Assembly: GCF_009829985.1 (NCBI RefSeq)
Contig: NZ_SZZU01000001.1
Location: 1 to 64,000, forward strand
Source: Pantoea sp. Aalb
GTDB lineage: Bacteria > Pseudomonadota > Gammaproteobacteria > Enterobacterales > Enterobacteriaceae
Reading direction: 5' to 3'
Length of the DNA: 64,000 bases
The notes below the pieces were generated by a model. The model ran no database searches. It saw only the letters and a list, made by a program, of their open reading frames with translations, and had not been told where the DNA came from. The stretch's first letter is position 1; each line of letters starts with the position of its first letter. Both the position numbers and the translations under genes were made by a program. Shown here piece by piece: positions 17,865 through 26,201 of this stretch.

Positions 17865-20315
17865 ATGCTCGTATTGAAATTCGGCGGGACATCAGTAGCC
17901 AATGCTGAACATTTATTCCGTGTAGTGGATATCTTGGAAAATAATATACGACAAGATCAAATTGCTACTGTTCTTTCTGCACCAGCTAAAATTACTAATT
18001 ATTTAGTAACCATGATAGAAAAAAAGATTACTAGACAAGATATATCTCCAATTATAAGTAATGCTGAACTTATTTTTACAAAATTATTGCAAGATTTGTC
18101 TTCTATGCAATCAGGATTCGACTATGAAGGACAAAAAAAAATAATTAAATTAGAATTTGTACAGTTAAAAACAGTATTGTACGGCATCGGTTTATTAGGT
18201 CAGTGTCCGGATGCAATTAATGCTAAAATTATTTGCTTTGGTGAAAAAATAATTATTCCTATCATGGAGGCATTATTACAATCACGTAATCATAAAGTGA
18301 CTATTATTGATCCAGTAAAAAAATTATTAGCTTTTGGCAATTATCTTGAATCTAGTGTTGATATTGTTGAGTCTACAAGACGAATTACTGAGATGGAGAT
18401 TCCACCTAATCATATTATTTTAATGCCTGGTTTCATTGCTGGCAATGAAAAAGGTGAATTAGTATTGTTAGGACGTAATGGCTCTGATTACTCAGCGGCT
18501 GTATTAGCAGCATGTTTACATGCTAACCATTGTCAAATTTGGACTGATGTTGATGGTGTATATACAGCGGATCCTAATCTAGTTCCTAATGTACGTTTAC
18601 TAAAGTCAATGTCTTATAAAGAAGCTATGGAACTTTCATATTTTGGAGCAAAAATTCTTCATCCACGTACTATTGCGCCTATTGCTCAGTTTCATATCCC
18701 TTGTTTAATTAAGAATACCAATAATCCCGAATCTACTGGGACTGTAATATGTAGTAAAAATAAACAAGAAGAAGATCAAGTAAAAGGTATTACTCATCTT
18801 AATAAGATGACTATATTTAATGTTTCTGGTCCAGGCATGAAAGGTATGATAGGTATGGCCGCTAGAATATTTGCAGCTATGTCTCGTACAGGTATTTCAG
18901 TAGTACTGATCACTCAATCTTCTTCAGAATATAGTATTAGTTTTTGTATATCGCAACGTGAACAAGTAAGGGCTAAATTTGCATTAGAAGAAGAATTCTA
19001 TCTGGAATTAAAAGCTTCTTTATTAGATCCTATAGATATCAGCGAACATATGGCTATTATATCTGTAATAGGTGATGGTATGCGCATGTCTCGTGGTGGT
19101 ATTTCTGCTAAATTATTTTCTGCATTAGCCCGTGCTAATATTAATATAGTAGCTATTGCACAAGGTTCATCTGAGCGTTCTATTTCAGTAGTTATTAATA
19201 ACGATGACGTCACTACTGGAGTTCGTGTAGTACATCAGATACTATTTTCTACCGATAAAGTTATAGAAGTATTTATCATCGGTGTCGGTGGCGTTGGTAG
19301 TGCATTATTAGATCAATTACATCGACAGCAAAATTGGTTAAAACAAAAACATATAGATCTTCACGTATATGGTATAGCTAATTCAAGAGTATCATTGACT
19401 AATATTTATGGTATTAACTTAAGTAACTGGAAATCAGAATTTAAAAGTGCTAAAAATCCATTCGATCTTAACTATTTAAAAAAGTTAGTTAACGAATACC
19501 ATTTATTAAATCCAGTAATAGTAGATTGTACTTCTAGTCAGGCTATAGCTAATCAATATGTTGATTTTCTCACTGATGGCTTTCATGTTGTCACACCTAA
19601 TAAAAAAGCTAATACTTCATGTTGGAATTACTATCAACAATTACGTTTAGCTGAAATGAAATCACGTCGTCGATTTTTATATGATACTAATGTTGGTGCT
19701 GGTCTTCCTGTTATAGAAAATTTACAAAATTTGCTACATGCTGGAGATGAACTTATTAAATTTATTGGAATTCTTTCAGGCTCATTATCTTTTATTTTTG
19801 GCAAATTAGATGAAGGTGTCTCTTTTTCAAAAGCTACTGCTATGGCTAAAGAACTAGGTTTTACTGAACCACATCCGCGTGATGATCTTTCTGGAATTGA
19901 TGTAGCACGTAAACTACTAATTCTAGCGCGTGAAGCTGGTCATAAATTAGAATTAAGTGATATTGAAATTGAACCTATTTTACCATCTAATTTAATAGAA
20001 ATAGCTAATGTTGAACAATTTATGCTTTGTCTACAAGAGGTAGATAATATCTTTGCTACTCGTATTACTAAGGCACATGCAGTAGGTAAAGTATTACGTT
20101 TTATTGGTATTATAGGTGAAGATGGGAGTTGTAAAGTAAAAATCGATGCAGTAGATAGCAATAACCCGCTTTACAAAGTGAAAAACGGTGAAAATGCTTT
20201 AGCTTTTTATAGCAGATATTATCAACCAATCCCTTTAGTATTACGAGGATATGGTGCAGGCAATAATGTAACTGCAGCTGGTGTCTTTGCCGATCTTCTA
20301 CGTACTTTACCGTAG
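17865..20315 (+). CDS. thrA: bifunctional aspartokinase I / homoserine dehydrogenase I
   Basis: The 816-aa fusion (E. coli 820) catalyses the first and third steps from aspartate to homoserine. The aspartokinase domain begins LKFGGTSVAN and has LLGRNGSDYSAAVLAA; paired ACT domains follow at about 315-460 (VSGPGMKGMIG...ISVVLITQSSSEYSI). The homoserine dehydrogenase domain starts near 465 with the NADPH-binding GVGGVGSALL and contains GILSGSLSFIFGKLDEG and EPHPRDDLSGIDVARK. A good ribosome site, aggag, precedes the ATG. It heads thrABC; feedback by threonine through the ACT domains is expected from the family. Confidence 0.98.
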   Translation: MLVLKFGGTSVANAEHLFRVVDILENNIRQDQIATVLSAPAKITNYLVTMIEKKITRQDISPIISNAELIFTKLLQDLSSMQSGFDYEGQKKIIKLEFVQLKTVLYGIGLLGQCPDAINAKIICFGEKIIIPIMEALLQSRNHKVTIIDPVKKLLAFGNYLESSVDIVESTRRITEMEIPPNHIILMPGFIAGNEKGELVLLGRNGSDYSAAVLAACLHANHCQIWTDVDGVYTADPNLVPNVRLLKSMSYKEAMELSYFGAKILHPRTIAPIAQFHIPCLIKNTNNPESTGTVICSKNKQEEDQVKGITHLNKMTIFNVSGPGMKGMIGMAARIFAAMSRTGISVVLITQSSSEYSISFCISQREQVRAKFALEEEFYLELKASLLDPIDISEHMAIISVIGDGMRMSRGGISAKLFSALARANINIVAIAQGSSERSISVVINNDDVTTGVRVVHQILFSTDKVIEVFIIGVGGVGSALLDQLHRQQNWLKQKHIDLHVYGIANSRVSLTNIYGINLSNWKSEFKSAKNPFDLNYLKKLVNEYHLLNPVIVDCTSSQAIANQYVDFLTDGFHVVTPNKKANTSCWNYYQQLRLAEMKSRRRFLYDTNVGAGLPVIENLQNLLHAGDELIKFIGILSGSLSFIFGKLDEGVSFSKATAMAKELGFTEPHPRDDLSGIDVARKLLILAREAGHKLELSDIEIEPILPSNLIEIANVEQFMLCLQEVDNIFATRITKAHAVGKVLRFIGIIGEDGSCKVKIDAVDSNNPLYKVKNGENALAFYSRYYQPIPLVLRGYGAGNNVTAAGVFADLLRTLP

Positions 20316-20332
20316 AAGTTAGGAGATTAATG

Positions 20333-21265
20333 ATGGTAAAAATTTATGCACCAGCCTCAATAGGTAATGTTAGCGTAGGTTTTGATGTATTAGGTGTAGC
20401 TATTTCACCAGTAGATAGTAGTATTGTTTTAGGAGATTGTGTATCAGTACAGGCTGCTACTAGCTTTAATCTAAAAACTAAAGGACGTTTTGTCAAAAAA
20501 TTACCGACAAAATTACAAGATAATATTATTTACCATTGTTGGAAATACTTTTGCCAAGCAATTGGTAAGAATATACCTGTTACGATAACTTTAGAAAAAA
20601 ATATGCCAATTGGTTCTGGTCTTGGTTCTAGTGCGTGTTCAGTCGTTGCTGGATTAATGGCGATGAATGAATTTTGTAATAAACCTTTAAACGATCATGA
20701 ATTATTAGTACTTATGGGTAAGATAGAAGGTATAATATCCGGTAGTATACATTATGATAATGTTGCACCATGTTTTCTCGGTGGGATGCAACTCATGATT
20801 GAAGAAAATAATATTATTAGTCAGACAGTACCTTGCTTTGATGAATGGATATGGGTAATGATTTACCCTGGAATTCAAATATCTACTGCTTCAGCACGTG
20901 CTATTTTACCTGAAAAGTATAGCAAAGAAGATATTATTAATCATGGTCGTTTACTAGCAGGATTTATTCATGCTTGTCATACTAATCAACCATTATTAGC
21001 AACTCAACTTATGAAGGATGTTATTGCTGAACCTTATCGTACTAAACTCATGTCAGGATTTATTGATATACGTAAAGTGATTATAGATATAGGAGCATTA
21101 GTTTGTGGAATTTCTGGTTCTGGTCCAACATTTTTTGCTATATGTAATGATATGACTATAGCACATAAAATAGTAAGTTGGCTTAAGAAGTATTATATAA
21201 AAAATGAAGAAGGATTTATTTATATTTGTAGTCTTGATAAGACTGGAGCTCGTAAATTAGGATAA
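20333..21265 (+). CDS. thrB: homoserine kinase ThrB
   Basis: The 310-aa GHMP kinase (same length as E. coli) phosphorylates homoserine. The N-terminus VKIYAPASIGNVSVGFDVLG and the ATP loop PIGSGLGSSACSVVAGL are diagnostic, and GISGSGPTFFAI is the third GHMP motif. Two ATG codons stand in tandem (20330 and 20333); I chose the second because it aligns with E. coli and sits 8 nt from aggag. It starts 17 nt after thrA and is followed by thrC after 3 nt. Confidence 0.97.
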   Translation: MVKIYAPASIGNVSVGFDVLGVAISPVDSSIVLGDCVSVQAATSFNLKTKGRFVKKLPTKLQDNIIYHCWKYFCQAIGKNIPVTITLEKNMPIGSGLGSSACSVVAGLMAMNEFCNKPLNDHELLVLMGKIEGIISGSIHYDNVAPCFLGGMQLMIEENNIISQTVPCFDEWIWVMIYPGIQISTASARAILPEKYSKEDIINHGRLLAGFIHACHTNQPLLATQLMKDVIAEPYRTKLMSGFIDIRKVIIDIGALVCGISGSGPTFFAICNDMTIAHKIVSWLKKYYIKNEEGFIYICSLDKTGARKLG

Positions 21266-21268
21266 AAA

Positions 21269-22558
21269 ATGAAATTTTATAACCTTGAAGATTATAATGA
21301 ACAGGTAAGTTTTTCTCAAGCTGTAAAACAAGGTATGGGAACAAAACAAGGACTTTTTTTCCCACTTGAATTACCTGAATTTTCACCTAGTAATATTTAT
21401 GATATGTTAGAAATGGATTTTTTTAGTTGTAGTAGCAAGATTCTTTCTACTTATATTGGTAATGAAATTCCTTCTTATCATATATCAGAAATAGTTAAAA
21501 AATCTTTTTCTTTTCCTATATCATTTGTTGAAATTAGCGACAATATAGGTTGTTTTGAATTATTTCATGGTCCAACTTTAGCGTTTAAAGATTTCGGTGG
21601 CCGTTTTATGGCAAATATACTTTCTTATATATTAAAACCTAATGAAAAAATTACTATTTTAACCGCAACATCAGGAGACACTGGTGCTGCAGTTGCTCAT
21701 GCATTTTATAATATGAATAATATACGTGTAGTAATTCTTTATCCAAGAGGTAAAATAAGTCCATTACAAGAAAAATTATTCTGTACTTTAGGTGGAAATA
21801 TTGAAACTATTTCTATAGATGGAAGCTTTGATAGCTGTCAAGCCTTAGTTAAAGAAGCATTTAACGATAAAAAGTTAAAAAATATTATTAATTTAAATTC
21901 AGCAAATTCTATTAATATAAGTCGTTTATTAGCACAAATTTGCTATTATTTTCAAGCAATAAAATATATTCCAAAGGAAAAACGGAATAAAGTTGTTTTA
22001 TCTGTTCCAAGTGGCAATTTTGGTAATTTGACTGCTGGTTTATTAGCAAAAACTCTTGGTTTACCTGTTAAGAGGTTTATCGCTGCTACTAATCTTAATG
22101 ATACTGTTTCTAGATTTTTAATTAATAAAAAATGGCAACCTAAGACTACTATAACTACTTTATCAAATGCTATGGATATTAGTCAACCTAACAATTGGCC
22201 TCGTATTGAAGAATTATTTCGTCGTAAGTTATGGTGTTTAAATGATTTAACTTGTGATTCTGTATCAGATGAAAATACTAAATTTAGTATACGTCAACTA
22301 GCAGAAATAGGTTATATTTCTGAACCTCATGCAGCGATTGCATATTCTTTACTTCGAGATAAACTTCAAAAAGGAGAATATGGATTATTCCTTGGTACTG
22401 CACATCCCGCTAAATTTAAAGAAAATGTAGAAAAAATTCTTGGATATCCATTATTTATACCAAAAGAGTTAGCTAATCGTATTAAATTACCATTAATGTC
22501 AAACTACTTAAAAGCAGATTTTCCAAAATTACGTGATTTTTTGCTAAATAGAATTTAA
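21269..22558 (+). CDS. thrC: threonine synthase ThrC
   Basis: The 429-aa PLP enzyme (E. coli 428) turns phosphohomoserine into threonine. Hallmarks are FELFHGPTLAFKDFGGRFMA with the PLP lysine, TATSGDTGAAVAHAF, and the glycine/asparagine-rich SVPSGNFGNLTAGLLAK. It is the last gene of thrABC. The start ATG lies 3 nt after the thrB stop, with aaattagga upstream as ribosome site. No clear terminator follows. Confidence 0.98.
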   Translation: MKFYNLEDYNEQVSFSQAVKQGMGTKQGLFFPLELPEFSPSNIYDMLEMDFFSCSSKILSTYIGNEIPSYHISEIVKKSFSFPISFVEISDNIGCFELFHGPTLAFKDFGGRFMANILSYILKPNEKITILTATSGDTGAAVAHAFYNMNNIRVVILYPRGKISPLQEKLFCTLGGNIETISIDGSFDSCQALVKEAFNDKKLKNIINLNSANSINISRLLAQICYYFQAIKYIPKEKRNKVVLSVPSGNFGNLTAGLLAKTLGLPVKRFIAATNLNDTVSRFLINKKWQPKTTITTLSNAMDISQPNNWPRIEELFRRKLWCLNDLTCDSVSDENTKFSIRQLAEIGYISEPHAAIAYSLLRDKLQKGEYGLFLGTAHPAKFKENVEKILGYPLFIPKELANRIKLPLMSNYLKADFPKLRDFLLNRI

Positions 22559-22966
22559 AAATATTTTAAAAATAAATTATTTATTAGTAAGTTATGTTAT
22601 ATATTTAATATATTTAGTATATACATACAAGAAAGTTTTTCATAATAGTTAAATAACTATTTAAATACATTTATTTTTTAAAAAACATTTATTTAATTTA
22701 CTTGAATAAGTATTATTTTAATTCTTAATAATTATATTTTATTTTGATAATTTATATAGTAATAAAACATAATGAAGAATTATATTCTTATCTTTTTATT
22801 TTATCTGATTATTTTAATTTAATTAAAGAATACTACTAAATGATTTTTAGTATGGTAGTATAGATCCATGATATAAATAAATTATAGTTTTTATATATTA
22901 TATTAGCAATATAAAAAATGTATTTTACTTTTATATTTACTTCAAATATAACTAAAGATAAAATCT
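22559..22966. other. intergenic, nothing recognised (yaaX-talB position)
   Basis: About 400 bp replace the E. coli interval with yaaX, yaaA, yaaJ and talB. Only A/T-rich sequence is seen. Short hairpins such as ataatagttaaataactat near 22640 are probably chance. Confidence 0.4.
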
Positions 22967-23557
22967 ATGGATATTTTACATATTGGATTGATTTCTATAT
23001 CTGATCGTGCTATTAATGGCACTTATCAGGATTTGGGTATTTCAACTTTAGAAGATTGGTTAAATACTGCATTAATAACACCATTTAAAATGGAAACCCG
23101 TTTAATTCCTGATGAAAAAATAATGATAGAAGATGTAATTTGTGAATTAGTGGATAATCTTTTTTGTCATTTAGTGTTTACTACTGGAGGTACAGGTCCA
23201 TCTCTTCGTGATGTAACACCAGAGGCAACATTAGCAATAGCTGATCGTGAACTTCCTGGTTTTGGTGAACAAATGCGTCAAATTAGTTTAAAGTTTGTAC
23301 CTACGGCTATTTTATCACGTCAAGTTGCTGTAATTCGCAAACAATCTTTAATTGTTAATTTTCCCGGTCAACCAAAATCCATTAAGGAAATTTTAGAAGG
23401 TTTTAAGTCTGAAGATGGAACATTAATAATTCCAGGTATTTTTGCTGCTATACCATATGCTATACAGCTTTTAAATGGTCCTTATGTAGAGACAAATCCT
23501 ATTATAGTAAAATCTTTTCGTCCACAAAGATTCCAAGCTGGTAATATTAATAATTAA
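22967..23557 (+). CDS. mog: molybdopterin adenylyltransferase Mog
   Basis: The 196-aa protein (E. coli 195) has the MoCF-binding fold. IGLISISDRAINGTYQDLG opens it, FTTGGTGPSLRDVTPEAT is the molybdopterin-binding signature, and FPGQPKSIKEIL follows. It adenylates molybdopterin before metal insertion. The frame is intact, but molybdoenzymes are usually lost in reduced symbionts, so either a molybdoenzyme survives or the gene has another use. It keeps its E. coli place between talB and dnaK. The ATG has only a weak ribosome site (gataaaatct). Confidence 0.93.
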   Translation: MDILHIGLISISDRAINGTYQDLGISTLEDWLNTALITPFKMETRLIPDEKIMIEDVICELVDNLFCHLVFTTGGTGPSLRDVTPEATLAIADRELPGFGEQMRQISLKFVPTAILSRQVAVIRKQSLIVNFPGQPKSIKEILEGFKSEDGTLIIPGIFAAIPYAIQLLNGPYVETNPIIVKSFRPQRFQAGNINN

Positions 23558-24027
23558 AATAATTTGCTAAAGAGATATTTATTAATTAAATAATTCATTA
23601 CTTAATCAGTATATTAATTTTCTTTCTAAATATTATTTTTTCTTATGCATAAGAATTTTGTTTTATTGTTAATTAATCTTAATGTATTATTTATTCTTTT
23701 AAAAATTTTTTAAAAGTTACTAAGAATTCTATTCTTATATGAATTAATATATTAAAAATATAAATATATTAATGAAATCAAATAAACACCATATTTATTT
23801 ATTTTTGTATTTATATTTACGTTAAATAACTGTAAAGTATTTAAATTAATTCTCTATAGTATTCCTAATTTTAAAACGAATAATTTTTATATTAAGTATT
23901 AAATACTAATTCTTTTTCCAATAATACTAATTCTTTTTCTAATAAGGAGATTGATCTTGATCAATTTAACTTATGATATTTTAATAATATTATATTTAAA
24001 AAAGAAAGGTATTTTTTTATTTTGACC
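23558..24027. other. intergenic upstream of the dnaK promoter
   Basis: A/T-rich spacer replacing satP-yaaW-yaaI of E. coli, with no remnant seen. It contains a 21-bp tandem duplication at 23902-23943 described separately. Confidence 0.4.
23902..23943. repeat. 21-bp tandem duplication
   Basis: Two adjacent copies of aatactaattctttttccaat (second with one c-to-t change) lie about 85 bp before the dnaK heat-shock promoter. This looks like a recent slippage duplication. Confidence 0.7.
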
Positions 24028-24057
24028 CTTGATGCATTTTAAATACGGCCCCATTTA
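24028..24057 (+). promoter_or_regulatory. sigma-32 heat-shock promoter of dnaK
   Basis: cttgatg (24028-24034), a 14-nt gap, then ccccattta (24049-24057) fits the sigma-32 consensus CTTGAAA-N13/14-CCCCATNTA. From memory it also resembles E. coli dnaK P1, which has the same cttgatg and ccccattta elements. It lies 121 bp before the dnaK ATG. This is one of the few G/C-bearing islands in the spacer, so it is under selection. It implies that rpoH is kept elsewhere. Confidence 0.85.
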
Positions 24058-24177
24058 TTTTTATTAAATGTGGGAAATCAAAAAAAGCCTACGTAGATAG
24101 TTGAAAGCCGCTATTTAGACCGCATGTGTGTTTCACACAACCTAAATTTAAAAAAGATTTAAGTAGGAGATGTTTAT

Positions 24178-26088
24178 ATGGGTAAGATTATTGGTATTGA
24201 TTTGGGTACGACTAATTCATGTGTTGCTATTATGGACGGATCTAAGGCACGTGTACTTGAGAACGCTGAAGGTGATCGTACTACGCCGTCAATTATTGCT
24301 TATACGCAGGATGGCGAAATTCTGGTCGGTCAACCGGCCAAACGTCAAGCCGTGACCAACCCGCAGAACACCTTGTTTGCAATTAAAAGATTAATAGGTC
24401 GACGTTTTCAGGATGAGGAAGTTCAATGCGATATTAAAATAATGCCTTATAAAATCATTGCTTCGGATAATGGAGATGCATGGTTAGATATAAAAGGCCA
24501 AAAAATGGCTCCTCCGCAAATTTCTGCAGAAGTATTAAAAAAAATGAAAAAAACTGCTGAAGATTATTTAGGAGAAGCAATAACTGAAGCTGTAATTACT
24601 GTCCCAGCTTATTTTAATGATGCTCAACGACAAGCTACAAAAGATGCTGGCCGTATAGCTGGATTAGATGTTAAGAGAATTATTAACGAACCAACTGCGG
24701 CAGCATTAGCTTATGGTTTAGATAAAAAACATGGTAACCGAACTATAGCAGTATATGATTTAGGTGGCGGGACTTTTGATATCTCTATTATAGAAATAGA
24801 TGAAGTTGATGGTGAAAAAACTTTCGAAGTACTAGCAACTAATGGTGATACCCATCTTGGAGGAGAAGATTTTGATAGTCGTTTAATTAATTATTTGGTA
24901 TCAGAGTTTAAAAAAGATCAAGGTATTGATTTACATAATGATCCTTTAGCAATGCAGCGATTAAAAGAGTCAGCTGAAAAAGCAAAAATTGAACTATCTT
25001 CTTCGCAGCAAACTGATATAAGTTTACCTTACATTACTGCAGATTCAAGTGGTCCAAAACATTTAAATATCAAAGTAACACGAGCAAAATTAGAATCATT
25101 AGTAGAAGATTTAGTAGCGCGTTCTATAGAACCATTAAGAGTTGCTTTACAAGATGCTTCTTTATCTGTATCAGATATCAACGATGTAATTTTAGTAGGT
25201 GGGCAAACACGTATGCCTATGGTACAGGCTCAAGTAGCTGAATTCTTTGGTAAAGAACCTCGTAAAGATGTTAATCCAGATGAAGCTGTTGCAGTAGGAG
25301 CAGCAGTACAAGGTGGAGTATTGATGGGTGACGTAAAAGATCTGCTACTCCTTGACGTCACACCATTATCATTGGGAATTGAAACCATGGGTGGAGTAAT
25401 GACTTCTTTGATAAGTAAGAACACTACGATACCTACTAAACATAGTCAAGTTTTTTCAACTGCAGAAGATAATCAATCTGCTGTGACAATTCATATATTA
25501 CAAGGCGAACGCAAACGTTCTAGTGATAATAAATCTTTAGGTCAATTTAATCTTGATGGCATTCAGCCAGCACCACGTGGTATGCCTCAAATTGAGGTTA
25601 CTTTTGACATAGATGCAGATGGAATTTTACATGTATCAGCAAAAGATAAAAATAGTGGTAAAGAACAAAAAATTACTATTAAAGCTTCTTCTGGACTTAA
25701 CGAAAAAGAAATAGAAAAAATGGTTCGTGATGCAGAAGCTAATGTAGAAGCCGATCGTAAATTTGAAGAATTAATTATAACTCGTAATAGAGGTGATCAA
25801 ATTGTTCACAGTACTCGAAAACAATTAGATGATGTAGGTAATAAAATTTCTCCTGAAGATAAGTCAGCTATTGAATCTGCATTAAATGAACTGAATAAAG
25901 TTTTAAAAGGTGAAGATAAAGTAGAAATAGAAGCTAAAATTCAAGCATTAATGGAATTATCTAGCAAATTAATGGAGTTAAGTCAAAAACAGGGACATAA
26001 TAACAAACAAAATAATGTTAATAGTAATACTAAAAAAGATGAAAACGTAGTAGATGCTGAATTTGAAGAAGTAAAAGATAAAAAATAA
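24178..26088 (+). CDS. dnaK: chaperone DnaK (Hsp70)
   Basis: The 636-aa protein (E. coli 638) has the ATPase domain with GIDLGTTNSCVA, VPAYFNDAQRQATKDAGRIAG, YDLGGGTFDIS and ILVGGQTRMP, the linker DVKDLLLLDVTPLSLGIET near residue 390, the peptide-binding domain, and a helical lid ending in the acidic DAEFEEVKDKK tail. An aggag ribosome site precedes the ATG, and a sigma-32 promoter lies upstream. The first 70 codons have much higher G+C (55% in 24301-24360) than the rest (35% in 24481-24540), which is odd; see findings. Confidence 0.99.
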   Translation: MGKIIGIDLGTTNSCVAIMDGSKARVLENAEGDRTTPSIIAYTQDGEILVGQPAKRQAVTNPQNTLFAIKRLIGRRFQDEEVQCDIKIMPYKIIASDNGDAWLDIKGQKMAPPQISAEVLKKMKKTAEDYLGEAITEAVITVPAYFNDAQRQATKDAGRIAGLDVKRIINEPTAAALAYGLDKKHGNRTIAVYDLGGGTFDISIIEIDEVDGEKTFEVLATNGDTHLGGEDFDSRLINYLVSEFKKDQGIDLHNDPLAMQRLKESAEKAKIELSSSQQTDISLPYITADSSGPKHLNIKVTRAKLESLVEDLVARSIEPLRVALQDASLSVSDINDVILVGGQTRMPMVQAQVAEFFGKEPRKDVNPDEAVAVGAAVQGGVLMGDVKDLLLLDVTPLSLGIETMGGVMTSLISKNTTIPTKHSQVFSTAEDNQSAVTIHILQGERKRSSDNKSLGQFNLDGIQPAPRGMPQIEVTFDIDADGILHVSAKDKNSGKEQKITIKASSGLNEKEIEKMVRDAEANVEADRKFEELIITRNRGDQIVHSTRKQLDDVGNKISPEDKSAIESALNELNKVLKGEDKVEIEAKIQALMELSSKLMELSQKQGHNNKQNNVNSNTKKDENVVDAEFEEVKDKK

Positions 26089-26116
26089 TGGCTCCTAACC
26101 GAGCTATGCTATTGAT

Positions 26117-26132
26117 GGCTATTCTAATAGCC
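26117..26132 (+). other. small hairpin in the dnaK-dnaJ spacer
   Basis: ggctatt (26117-26123) and aatagcc (26126-26132) form a 7-bp inverted repeat with a 2-nt centre, 28 nt after the dnaK stop. It may protect the mRNA 3' end or form part of the intercistronic structure. Confidence 0.5.
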
Positions 26133-26143
26133 GTTAAAACGAA

Positions 26144-26177
26144 CACGGGCGTAAATTATTTTTTTTTTACGCCCGTG
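26144..26177 (+). terminator. attenuator-like hairpin between dnaK and dnaJ
   Basis: cacgggcgtaaa (26144-26155) pairs perfectly with tttacgcccgtg (26166-26177) around a T-rich loop. It is by far the strongest stem in the region. It lies 24 nt before the dnaJ ATG, so it should reduce but not stop dnaJ expression. An acgggcg/cgcccg-type stem is, from memory, also present in this E. coli spacer. No U tract follows the stem, so partial termination or mRNA processing is the likely role. Confidence 0.65.
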
Positions 26178-26201
26178 AAATCATGTTAAGAGCAGGATAA
26201 A

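Noticed and set aside
24170..24355. Small open frame overlapping the start of dnaK in another frame
   Set aside because: It overlaps the well-conserved dnaK coding sequence, has no ribosome site of its own and gives a low-complexity product.
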